Below, one piece after another: positions 1-11,900 of a stretch of 64,000 nt of DNA (position 1 is the stretch's first letter; the number at the start of each line of letters is the position of its first letter). This stretch comes from Dipteronia dyeriana. Its lineage: Eukaryota; Streptophyta; Magnoliopsida; Sapindales; Sapindaceae. The translations under genes and the position numbers were made by a program. The DNA is taken from contig CM065295.1 of assembly GCA_032871835.1 (NCBI GenBank), positions 82,205,819 to 82,269,818 of the forward strand, in the 5' to 3' direction. The notes under the pieces are model-generated. The model ran no database searches. It had not been told where the DNA came from and was given only the letters and a program-made list of their open reading frames with translations.

Positions 1-955
1 ACTCTTGAATCCTGATTGATTGGTGAAAGTGAGAATCATTGACTGCAAATAGCAAAATAAATATATGTTCTCTTTTATTAATTGACAACTATAAAGCTAC
101 CATCAGAGAGCTTATACATTCTTCCATAGAATTTATTTTAGGGTTAAATTAAAACTAGCCATACGTTTGTTTTTAGAAAACTTTCAATCGAAGAAACAAA
201 TTTACCCTTACATCAGATTAAACACATCAGTCATTTTCAATTAAACACACCACCAGTTTAATTCCCCGATGTGTTTAATCCCTAGTATGTTTAATCCTGT
301 ACAAGTTTAAATTAAAGTTTGATAAAAACAATCAAAACACTAATGCCAGTTAAAAATAGAAACCCTTTAATTTTTTAGTTAAAAAGGGCTATTTCCTCTT
401 CATTTTATGGGAGGATAAATTCCCATTTTTGTGTGTCCATGTTGGTTCTAAAACTATCAACAGGAACAAAAATCCTGACATTTAAATTATTTATCCTAAA
501 AAACTGATGTAAAAAATATCGAATCAGAAACCCGAATAAGAAACAAACACATGGATTATGATCAGAATTTATTGAAGGGTGGCGGGCGGCAGAACATATT
601 CCTTTCATCTGTGCTCCGCAAGAAGTTCTAGCCAAGAAAAGAAAACTAAAAATATAGTCTCACCAAAAAAAAAAAAAAAACTAAAAATATAGCTGCATTG
701 AATTTAGTCAAACTCTTAATTTACTTGGTCTAAACTCTACAGACAAAAAAGGGTTTAGACAATTGTGAACTGATATGCACACACTCAGTATACAAATTCC
801 AAACAATAAAGCAGAAACGAAAACAAAAGACGTGTTCTCAAGAGAGCAACAAGATGTCGATTGGTTAATCTTTGTTGTGGTGTACAAACACAAATGCTTT
901 CGTTTGACAGCAGGGAAGCGAAATTTGATGTCATTTCTACTGGGAGAAATCTTTC
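1..955. other. Intergenic / 3' flank of the CBL gene
   Basis: I see no gene here. It lies downstream of the minus-strand CBL gene and would hold that gene's 3' UTR in its right-hand part. Short open frames at 405-635 and 708-893 have no family resemblance and are not supported. A small cluster of repeated 'ATGTTTAATCC'-like words sits near 230-310. Confidence 0.5.
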
Positions 956-3368
956 CTAATCACAAACGCTGGAGTTCAGCACAAAGCTAGGAAATTGTAG
1001 AGTTATTTCCCTGAAGAATAAGATTCAAAGTAAAAAAAATCAAGAATTTAGTATCATTATTACTTTTGACATTATGTATCATTTAGGTAATAAAATAGTA
1101 AGGACAATTTAAAGTTTTATGATTCTTTTTATTAACAAGTACTGTAGCTCTTTTCTTTTCTTTTCTTTTCTTTTCATTTTTTAGTTAACCTAGTACCGAA
1201 AAATTTGTTTCGCTGTATAGATATTCAATCGATGATGTTTTTCGTGTTGTAATATGTGAGATATAGAACGATTTAGCTGTCACATAGAAGAACACTAAAA
1301 TTGAGCTGATAGAGAAAGAAAAAGAGAGTTTTAGGACCCACTTTAAATATGGAAGAGTCATGTTCTTCAAGGTAGATGGATTCTTTGCCACGAATTCCTT
1401 CCACTCCTCGATATCAATCTTTCCATCTCCGTTTAAATCTGCTTCTGCCATTGTCTGTACAAACAAGATCACAAATGATCATCTAGAAAGAAAAAAAATA
1501 TGAGTAAACATACCGAATTAGGAGCTGTATAGTGTTCAACACCTTAGCTACAATTGATTCAACAACATCACAGGAAAGTTCGATATCTGATTCACTCAAA
1601 AGAGCTAGTACCATTTCATGCAGCTTCCGGAGACATAATTATTGACAACGTAGAAACTGAGGATCAGATTCACAGATATCGGATTATTAAGACAAGAATT
1701 ACAAAGCTGACTAGTATTCACCTCAAGTTGCTCAATGTAGCCAGTCTGCCGAAGATCATACAATCTAAATGCAACTGAAAAAACATTTTTTTTTCCAACT
1801 CAGGATCATAAATATATTTGAAAAGCAGAGAACAAGGAGCGAACAGTTGAATGAAAATCATACAAGAGGCAATTTTTTTATCGTGGCATATTTAACCATA
1901 CATAAAATTTTGTCTGCTTCTGGAGCATTAGGGTGGAAGATGCTTAGTGAGCGAACAAACTCCCCAAATTCAATTACCCCATTACGCTTACGATCGAATA
2001 AATCAAATACCTGCAATAAGTTGTCATAAAATCATATACCTTCTTATATAGCCTGATAAAAGTTTGGTTTGTGCAAGAACAGAACATTTGAATGGTGATG
2101 GAAAATAAGAATTCAATGATTGACTATAAGAATTGTTCATTTGGTTTGATGACTAGCAGTCATAAAAAATGTTGACTAATCTCAGGGAAAATATTCCAAA
2201 TTACAGAAAATTTTGTACATTGCACACAATAATCTGAAACTGATCTTCAATTGTCCAAATAATGTGTGATGATCCCATAAAGTAACGAAGCATGCATAAA
2301 CTCCGAAACATGCATGCACCAAATAAGTAATGCCGTAAAACATACCCTGTCTGCAAAAAGATTTTGCTTACTGCTGTTCTTAAAAAGTGCAAGCTGGAAT
2401 TCTTCCTGCAAAAAGAGTATGATATGAATTAGCATTTTGTGTTCAATATATCTAGTATCTAATAAAACAGCTCCAACTGTTTTTTTTTATAAGATAGCTG
2501 AAACTCCTGTATTAGCCTTCAGCCAAATTAATCATGCTTTCAAAGTGTGTCAGAATAAGTTCATCATAAGGATAAAAGAGAAAGATGCAACCAAAGACGA
2601 AGATACCTTGTGAATATTACCATCGTCAATTATGGAACTACTTAGCTTTTTAAACAAATCATACAAAGCCTCTACTTCGTTCACGGAAACTGGTCAAAAA
2701 TTAGGAAAGATTCAGATTAAGAGATGTGAAATGTACAGATTAAAATCAACCAGAGAATGCAAAAATGTGCATGAGGGAGACATAAAAAGGTCAACAAGGA
2801 AGCAGCAAAGCAAGAAACAACATTTGCAGCCAGTAACTAACATCAAGTCCTCGGCACTTAGGGGCTAATACGGCAGCATGGCATGTTATATAGATCATAA
2901 ATTAAGACAATAACATCGGTATAGCCTAGATATAAACACAATCTATATTAACGTTAACTGGCCCTAATGAGCAAATTTAAGCATGTGAGCACCACTGACA
3001 TGGAGAAGGAACTAGCACAAAGCCGAATATTAGCACAGACGGGTTGCCAAAATGTGCTCAGTTAAGGCAGATGAACTGATAAATCAAATTAAAAGTAGAG
3101 ACCATACAAGACCATATTTTAGAAAAGTGGGATTAAAAGGCATCTGTCTTTCCTCATTTCGATATTGCATACACATGGATACATCAAACACATAAACATA
3201 ACATAAAACTATCACAAAAATGTATTTAAGATGCAGATCCAAATTGATCAAACACAACAAATCAAGAGTCTTCTACTTACAAGGTGTCTCAGAAGCTAGA
3301 ATCATAGGATCTTCATACCCAAGTTTTTGTCTGGATTTCTTCAGGCAAAAACAATCCACAAAATTCAT
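956..3368 (-). CDS. CBL8: Calcineurin B-like protein, CBL8-type (8 coding exons)
   Basis: Ca2+ sensor that binds and activates CIPK protein kinases. Exons (minus, 5'->3'): 3368-3281, 2689-2607, 2405-2346, 2010-1902, 1774-1722, 1623-1543, 1454-1342, 1010-956. All introns are GT-AG, phases agree, and the total is 642 nt = 213 aa, the usual CBL length. The exon sizes 83, 60, 109, 53, 81 and 113 nt match the CBL gene layout as I know it. EF1 is the atypical 14-residue loop (about 46-59). EF2 is D83-E94, EF3 D120-E131, and EF4 D164-E175 has the canonical [12 protein letters not shown] loop. The C-terminus carries the FPSF motif (202-205), whose Ser is the CIPK phosphosite in the family. The N-terminus [11 protein letters not shown] lacks the MGC myristoylation signal but has two Cys; that and FPSFVL point to CBL8 rather than CBL1/4. 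An in-frame stop upstream fixes the start. The choice of CBL8 over another CBL4/5/8-clade member is inference. Confidence 0.93.
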
Positions 3369-4870
3369 GACTTTGATAGAAGATTATGAGACCTGAGTAT
3401 TAATTCAAATTGTGGTATTCTTTATATGCCTGTCACATTCAAACGTAAAACACATGATGTGTATATAAGATTTATGCTTATGAACTCTATCAAATCATGT
3501 CTTATCTTGTCGGCTACTATAGGCACATCATTTTGTTCTACATGGCATCTAATTTGAGCCTCTCCTACTAAGTTGGAGCGGCAACTTTTATCTTTTTCAA
3601 GTAGAGAAAACACATATCATGTGCTGCTCAGAAACACAGCAGCATCCTTTTGGACAGATCAAGAGTTTTCTCTTCGGTACGCATTGATGTAATAAAGCTA
3701 GCAATGCATTTGAGCTATTGATCAAGCATAGACGAATATTGACCAAGTCAAAACAGATGAATCTAACGGTTGATAGTTAGGAGCTGAAATTATTATATCA
3801 ATACGCACTCTAGATTTTAGAAAATGACCGTTGGAGAGATAGTCAAAAACATGTTTAATTCAGGCAAAACACCTTAATTTGAAAGCTCTAAAAGCATCTC
3901 CAAAGGGCGTGAAAAACCAGACCCCTTAACTTAATTAAGGGAGGAGTTGCATTTGTGCAGCTCCAAGGGTTCCCTTAATGATCCCCATAATATGACTCTT
4001 GTGGAGCTCACTCCTTTAATTAAGAGGTAACTTGACTCCAAGTATAAAGGAGGAATATAGTTAAGGAACACATAAATAATAATAAAAAATAAATGGTCCC
4101 CCCATAAAATAATAATAAAAAATTACTAAGGTAGACCCTCTAAAACAAGATTCACCTTTAAATAAATGGTCTTCATATAAAATAATAATAAAAAATACCC
4201 TCTAAAACAGTATCCACCCAAGGGATATCCTTGGAGATGCTACCATACTAACAATTTGTTAATTCCAATTGTTGAAATTGAAGCTACAACCAAATTTGAA
4301 CAGATTAAACACCAAAATTATATGCACCCAACTGGGAAAGCAGTCCTGCTATTTGGTAGTGGGCTCAACAATTTCATATCATTACTTGGAAAAATAGATC
4401 AAACAAATAAATATCAACTAAATTGCTTTAAACAGTTAAAAAGCTACAATCTTTATGAGAATCCAAACAAAGATATATACACTAAATAAACTTTTGATTC
4501 TCAACTTTTCCAGCCAGTAACTAGTCAAACTAAAACAAAACCCATCAAAAGTTCAAAACCAACCAATAAAAAGTCAAACCCAAAATCATACAATACATGA
4601 TACATCATCACACTTCAGAGAGAGAGATGTTCTTCACTTACCTTTATTGACTTGGGAAAAAAATGGAGATGAAAACGAAAACTACACAAAAACACATTAA
4701 AAGTAATGATTAGCAAAGATTAAGAGGTGGTTTCCATTAGCAAAGTTGAATGAACTGACCTAGTGACCTGGGTGGTGGTGGTGGTGTTTAAAAGAGTTGA
4801 AACTTTTTTTTTTTTTTAAAGAGTTGAAACTTGACATGTCTTGAATCGGTGAACATGTTTATATATCTTC
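3369..4870 (-). promoter_or_regulatory. Probable 5' UTR intron and promoter of the CBL gene
   Basis: No coding exon is visible. On the minus strand a good donor (AAAG|GTAAGTGAAG, exon end about 4642) suggests a non-coding first exon upstream of 4642 and a 5' UTR intron running to just before the start codon at 3368. A MITE sits inside this intron. The transcription start was not located. The region faces the divergent RING/PHD gene, so 4.9-5.9 kb acts as a shared upstream interval. Confidence 0.4.
3893..4241. mobile_element. MITE-like element in the CBL 5' intron
   Basis: The ends are inverted copies of AGCATCTCCAA (3893-3903 and 4231-4241). The interior has no coding capacity and holds imperfect AATAATAATAAAAAAT / CCCTCTAAAACA repeats (about 4073-4210). 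I see no clean target-site duplication, so it may be old. The termini resemble the GAGCATCTC ends of the elements at 14295 and 20555. Confidence 0.55.
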
Positions 4871-5227
4871 TTGTCGTGCTTGCATGTGTCAGCAGTGATT
4901 TTTTATAATTAATGTCAGTTTTGGATCTCTACTACTCAGCTTCATTTGTTTATTATTGTCTTCTATAGTTTTCTATTGATAGTTGTCGATTCATTAATTT
5001 CATTCTCTTTCTGTTTTATAGGTTTGCTTTTTGCTTTTGATTTTGTTTTTTTTCCCTCAAGGGTTAAAGCTTTCTTTTTTAAGACAAAACCAGTAATTTT
5101 TTTTTAACTGGTAATTGATAATAAATAAATAATATAGAAAATTTTCCTTATAAACTCATTAATTGACTCTGATAATAGTTTGTTTAACATTTTTTTTTTT
5201 TTGAAATGGGTTTAACATATTTTTTAA

Positions 5228-5509
5228 AATTGCATACACCAAACACTAAGTGGGTATCAAGCATCTCATTTTCGTCAAGTACCACACTCTCCAGAGCAAA
5301 AATACTGCAATTTTAGCTTTCAATAGATATTCAAAACTAAATAACCATTCAATTGAACAAAAATTCCAAAACAACAACTTCTTCCTCTTCATCTATTTAA
5401 AAGATTTTTCAGCTATCAAGCTAGATACAGGGTTACAGCAACAATATAAAGTATTTTTTAAAAAATAAATAAATATAATTAAAAACTCACATTATTAATT
5501 TGATCAAAA
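5228..5509 (-). repeat. Left arm of a 282-bp inverted repeat
   Basis: Near-perfect reverse complement of 6039-6320. This arm holds an inverted copy of the 3' end of the RING/PHD gene's first coding exon, its splice donor and the start of the following intron. It lies in the upstream interval between the divergent CBL and RING/PHD genes. By eye only a handful of mismatches are present, so the copying event looks recent. Confidence 0.9.
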
Positions 5510-5970
5510 GTAGTGCTTTTCAAAAAAAAAAAAAAAAAAAAAGACAAAATCTATCGAAATTCGAAAGTCAGGGAGTTTTCTGTAATTTGGTGCGTAATTA
5601 TCATTCATTCGTTTACGTTTCTTGAACCTCTCGAAAAACGTTTTTATAAACTTTACACAGAAACTTCCAAGAAACATAGAATTACGATCCTGCCCTTCTC
5701 CCTTCAAACGCGTCAGTCGATCTCTAGAATGCCGGTTTTTCTCAGTCGCACGTGAAATCATCAGCTGCGGCCACCTGATTTTTTTCATTTTCCCGCTTTT
5801 ACCCTTACAAGTTATCATCTTTCTACATCATCAACCCCAAGTTTACACGTAAAATACAGTTCTTTAGTTTAAATTCTCGAGCTCGGTTATTATTATTATT
5901 ATTATTTGTTAGTCTCATTTTTTTTTTATTTGCTTTTGTGCAATTTTTTATTTGAACAGGCTAGTGATTT
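5510..5970 (+). promoter_or_regulatory. Promoter / 5' UTR of the RING-PHD gene
   Basis: No protein gene is seen. A TTTGAACAG|G acceptor just before the start codon at 5971 suggests a 5' UTR intron, with a non-coding leader somewhere in about 5640-5890. ATT microsatellite (5888-5908) and poly-A (5521-5542) tracts are present. The transcription start cannot be fixed from sequence alone. Confidence 0.4.
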
Positions 5971-8900
5971 ATGTACGAGACGGATTTGGATTTCGCGACA
6001 AGTGATATGTTGGAAGAAGAATTTTTTCAAGACACTAATTTTGATCAAATTAATAACGTGAGTTTTTAATTATATTTATTTATTTTTAAAAAAATACTTT
6101 ATATTGTTGCTGTAAGCCTGTATCTAGCTTGATAGCTGAAAAATCTTTTAAATAGATGAAGAGGAAGAAGTTGTTGTTTTGGAATTTTTGTTCAATTGAA
6201 TGGTTATTTAGTTTTGAATATCTATTGAAAGCTAAAATTGCAGTATTTTTGCTCTGGAGAGTGTGGTACTTGACGAAAATGAGATGCTTGATACCCACTT
6301 AGTGTTTGGTGTATGCAATTCTATAGTTTTTTTTAGTATTATTGCTTGTTCTTTGAGTTTCTGTTTCTTGAAATAGTTTGTTTTGAAAGTGTTTTTAAAC
6401 GATTTTCGATAAAGAGATCTTATGGCAGTAGTTGATGTGGAAACTGATGTTAAGTTACTGCTATAATTTCTGATACATGCTTTGTTTTAGATTAAATAGG
6501 TCTGTTATAATGTGCAGGATGATTCTGGTTTTGAGGGCGGAAGGTGTGGGATATGCATGGATGTTATCATTGAAAGGGGGGTTCTCGATTGCTGCCAACA
6601 CTGGTATTTATCTTCTAATTGTTTCTTGCTATTTCTTTTGTCGTGTGCTCTTCAATCAAGTAATCTGTCTATACATCCTCTACAGCATGTTAGATAAAGG
6701 TGTTGCTTTGTTATACTTGATATTGATTTAGATGGATCTAAAACTTTGATCAGTGTGGTCATTTCTTTCAACTTCTATTTGTTTGGACTAATTGCAAGTT
6801 AGAGTAGATGACCTGGATCTATCTCGTTAATTTCAGGTTTTGTTTTGCATGCATTGACAACTGGTCTACAATCACCAACCTCTGCCCACTTTGTCAGGGT
6901 GAATTTCAGCTGATTACATGTGTTCCAGTGAGTTCTTTAAAGCTCGTAATGCTTTTTTATTTTATTTTTATCTTCAGTTTTCTAGTCAGTATTGTGTCAT
7001 TGTTCTGATAGATTTTTTTTTTCCTGTGGTATTTTTCGTCTATCCATCCATCTGTAACATCTTTTGGCCATTGCATGTGTAAAACTTGTGGAATATTGTT
7101 TGAGAATTCGTGCAAAGCGGTGGCTAAACCTTCTCATTTTTTGTTTGATTATGAAGGTATATGATACAAATGGGAGCAACAACATTGATGAGGATTCAAT
7201 ATCTAGGTATTCTTCTTCTTATCATTGAAAAAAGATAATATTAATCAAATTACTGACTTTCATTATGCATAGGTTTTGAGAAGTGGTTGATGCTTTCAGT
7301 ATGATATTGACATTTGAATTATTCTGTGAGAATTATTTATAATTAAACATTAAGATTTTCTCTTTCTCTTGTTATTCAGCAGTGGTTTATTTTGCTTCTC
7401 TGTTTCATCTATGCAGAGATGATGATTGGTGCATTGAAGGGAAGAGCAACAGTCTTTCATTTCCATCATACTATATTGATGAAAATGTAATTATCCTCAT
7501 TTTGTAATCCATTGAGTTTCTGGGGAAAATTTAATCTGTCTCTTAGACTTTTGAATCTCACTGCCATCTTCACTAAGTTTTTTTTTTTTTGAAAGAATCT
7601 TCACTAAGTTATTGGGAGACTCAATTGCTTTTAGCTGGGTGATGCTAGAAACCAAACTATATAAAAAAGTAGTTGGTTAAAATTATGTGTAGACTTTAAA
7701 CTAAACCTCAGGAAGAAGCAGATGTCAAGATCTTCTAGCACATGGCAAGACCCTGTTTAGGATCCACGAGATAAGTTGTCCTTGTTAATTTGCACTCATG
7801 TAACAAATGTCTATGTTTTTATGAAAAGAAATACTGTGGTTATTGTTAATGTAGAAATTAAATGAAGCTGCTTATTATTTACCATTTTATTCAGCATATC
7901 TTTTTTGTTAACAATTTTCATATCACTGTATATTCAGCATTAAAGTTTCATGTAATTCATCATTTTGTAGGCAGTTATCTGCTTGGACGGGGATGGCTGC
8001 AAAATTCGAAGTGGATCCACAACTATCGAGGCAGACTCAAATCTTGATACATCAATTGCTTGTGATTCTTGTGACTTATGGTAAACTTCTATTTTTTAAT
8101 GAAACCTGTAAAGAACTTTCCATGTAGATTTGATCAGAAGGGAATCAGTTCAACTTATTGTTCCCGCCTTTTCTGTATATATTTTGATCTATTTTTCATC
8201 ATAAATTTTGTTTCCCGCTTGAGTTTCTTTTTTTCTCTGTATCTGTTTTGTCTAGTTTCTACATTAGATCATATTGATTTATTAAAAATTGTTATGCCAT
8301 AATTGTTTTCTGGCTTTCCATGTTGGCAGGTATCATGCTTTTTGTGTGGGCTTTGATCCTGAAGGCACATTTGAAGATTCATGGTTGTGCCCAAGGTAGA
8401 TTAGAAGCGGATGATTATTCTTGCTGGTCAGTGTTGGGCTGTAGTTCCTTAGTTCAGTATAGTCCTGTGGTATAGCTCGGAACTACAAATGTTCTGTTTA
8501 TGTGAAGAGTGTCTTTATGAGTATAAATTGAAGGAGGATAATGTATGGTTTTGGAAAAGAATTGGTTAGGTTGTATTATGTAATGATATTTTGTTAAGTG
8601 ACTAGCAACCCACCAATTTGATAATGACTGATATGACATATAGGATTGGAGAACCCAATTAGTTCTGATCATCTTGTGCTGTGACTTGATATCTGTCTTA
8701 GTTGGACCCAATGAACTTTGCTTCTATATTCCTCTGTATTTTTCTTAGTTCTAGGACGCAGATAAAATTGTTATGTTGGTGTAAATGTCAGTCCTAATCT
8801 AGATGTCCAGATGTTCCAGTTGTAAATAAACTTGTTATGTTCCAGTTCTCAATATTTTCCTCCCTTGCTTTTTGTTTTGTTGTAGATGTGTAGTTGAAGT

Positions 8901-11900
8901 GCCTCAGGATTCTGTCGAAAACTCAGTTCAGAGGACAAACAATCAATGTGGTCCCAAAAGTGCAAATGGTGAATGTTCGGCTGAGGCTACATTTTCAAGA
9001 AAGGTGTCTGTTTCTGTTGCTGATGCTGGAGAGACGGCTCTTGTTGTGTCAATTATTGGAGGAAATCAATGGACTGAAGAGCCAAATGAGAACTTTTTAT
9101 CAAAGATTGAAGCTGACAAGGGCCTCACAACAGAAGCTTTTAATCTTGACAAGGCTAATTCAGCATCAAGTGAGAGAACTAATATGCAAACAACGTTGAA
9201 GGCACAGAATCTGGATTTGTCCTTATTACATGATATGTCTTCACCTTCTATCTCCTCGGGACCTAGTGAGTTGAAGACAAACTGTGTTGACGAAAAATTG
9301 AATGGCCAAAGTAGCTTTGATGGTGTTAAAATTTCCTCAAGAAAGACCGGAAACAAACTTTCTGAAAGTGAATCCAGTATGGGCCTCCATCTTGGTTTAT
9401 CTGTGGGCTCCTTTTTATCTGGTAGTTTTGTGATCGTAATAATTTCCATCTTGTTATATCTTTCCCATATCTTACTACATCTATTTATCATCATATTCAA
9501 TTCCCTTCTAGTTGATGGCACGAACAATGGTGTAAGTGAAGATCAAGTTATGAGAGATGCGCAACTAAATAATCCTTCAGGAGAGCCTTTACCCAAAGGT
9601 ATGTCAGAGACCGGAAGGTCTATTGGCATTTCTTTTCCTGTTCTCTCTGGCCATGGTTGGGATATTTTTTCTCTTTTCATGTTGTTCTGTAATAATTTTT
9701 GTTTAAATGTATGCGGTATTCATCTTGTCACATTGCTTGATCCCTACAATGCTTTCAGCTTGCAAGATTGAACCTGATACTATTGAGGATGCCTTGCAAA
9801 TTATTGGTGTAAAGAGAAACCATACAGAGTTCAGGTCACTTGCTATCTCTTGTTTTTCTAAAAGATTTTGGCAACTAGTGCTCATAACCTTTTCATTTAC
9901 TACATCTTCTATTTTGATTTTTTTTTCCTTGTTTTTTCCCATTGCTTCAAATTTCTTGATATGAATTAGTGACGATGTTCATGTGAGTGCTGATGCTGAA
10001 GAAACCAAGGGTAAGAAAAAGACTGAAGTTCCTACAAAGAAAATTAGAGCAGAGTGGAAGACTCAAATGACTTCACTTAAGGACAACGCCAATGTGTCTA
10101 CTCCAGATGATTCTCAAAAATGCCCCACTTTGATAGCAGATGCCAATGATGACAAGTCAAAACCTTCTCCAAAGAAGGAAGATGTCACTTACGATGTAAT
10201 GAGCATTGTTAAGGGGACAGGTCATAAACCATCCAAGGGGATTGCACACCGAAATTCTGATGATAAATTGTCCAAAGAAAGAGAAAATACCCCTGGCTTG
10301 AGAGTTAAAAAAATCATGAAGAGAACTGCAGAAGATGATAAGGATTCATCTGTCATGGTTCAAGAACTAAGAAAGGAAATAAGAGAAGCTGTTCATAACA
10401 GATCCTCAACAGATGTTGGTAAAAACCTTTTTGACCCAAAACTTCTTGCCGCATTCCGGGCTGCTATAGCAAGACCCAAAGATGAACCTGTCAAAAAGTT
10501 ATCACCTTCAGCTGTGAAGGTGAAGAAGTCTATGCTTGAGAAGGGTAAAGTTCGTGAGAATCTTACAAAGAAAATCTATGGGAATTCTAGTGGAAAACGA
10601 AGACATGCTTGGGTTCGAGATTGTGAAGTTGAATTTTGGAAGTACCGTTGCATGAGAGCTACAAAGCCAGAGAAGATTGAGACTTTGAAGTCAGTTCTTA
10701 ACCTTCTGAGAAACAATTCACATAGCTCAGATATTGAGCAGGCGACTGAATCCCGGACCACAAATCCCATTCTTTCTAGATTATATTTAGCAGATACATC
10801 TGTTTTCCCACGGAAGAAGGATATTAAGCCTCTTTCAGCACTTAAACTTACTGGTGATTCTGAACAGAGTAAAGAGCAAACCATTTCAATGGAAAAAGAT
10901 TTGAAGCTATCTCTTGATAATTTTTCACCAAAAGTGCTAGAAACAAATAAGATTTCATCTAAAGTTGGTATTCCTTCATTTAATGAGAAAGGGATTGGGA
11001 ATAATGTATCATGCCCAAAGGGTGATGCTGCTTCTAGCAAAGTTCACCTGAAAGGACGCCCAAGCGGATCTTCTGTTTCTCAGAAGGGCATGACGGTTAA
11101 ATCTGATGATGTAAAGACGGACAAAAGAAAATGGGCCCTGGAGATTCTTGCAAGGAAAAATGCGGTTGCAGGGAAAAGCACAACGCCTGAAAAACAAGAA
11201 GGCAATGATGCGCTTAAAGGAAATTATCCACTACTAGTACGTTATCTTCCCCTTCATGAAACTGGTCGTTTTTGCATTCCTTTTGATGCTGTTTCACATT
11301 CTGCAAATGCAAATAATATATATATATATTCATTTCCTCTTCTGTGAGCAGGCTAAACTACCAGTGGATATGAGACCAGTACTGGCACCTAGTTGCCATA
11401 ATAAAATCCCCATTTCGGTTAGGCAGGTATGCAGTTTCTTGTGCCTCTGCTTTTTGTTAGTCACCTTTCGATGGGAAAAGTAAAATTTAGACCCTGAAAT
11501 AGAATTTAGCATTCTGTTTGGACTTTGGATGCATAATTTGAAAGGTGGGAAAATGTTTTTTAAGTCAGATTGAAGTTAAGATAGAAAACTTGCCTCATAT
11601 TCTGGCCTCAATTTTTTTAGAAAACATGTTCTGTAGTTCCTTTGTGAAGAAAATGAAAACTTGGACCAAGCAATTGATTTCACTTTTAGAAACTTTGATA
11701 TGCCAGTTGAAGTTACCATCAGCATTGCCACCACTACTATCTTTATACTCCCATTCTGGCACCAGTGCTGCTGCTTATTCACAAATTTAGTCACTCCTCC
11801 ATATGGAATTACTTCAACAAAATCCAATTTTGAGTCCACAATTTGATTGCTTTTCTATGCCAATAGACTTCAATTAATAAGTCTTGAGAGCCATTTCCAT

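Noticed and set aside
405..635. 76-codon minus-strand frame
   Set aside because: No family resemblance, no coding-like composition, lies in the 3' flank of the CBL gene.
5250..5468. 72-codon frame identical in two places (also 6086-6298 on the minus strand)
   Set aside because: It is the two arms of the inverted repeat, intronic in origin, not a repeated gene.
9983..11347. 454-codon frame as a separate gene
   Set aside because: It is one large exon (9970-11236) of the RING-PHD gene plus read-through into the next intron.
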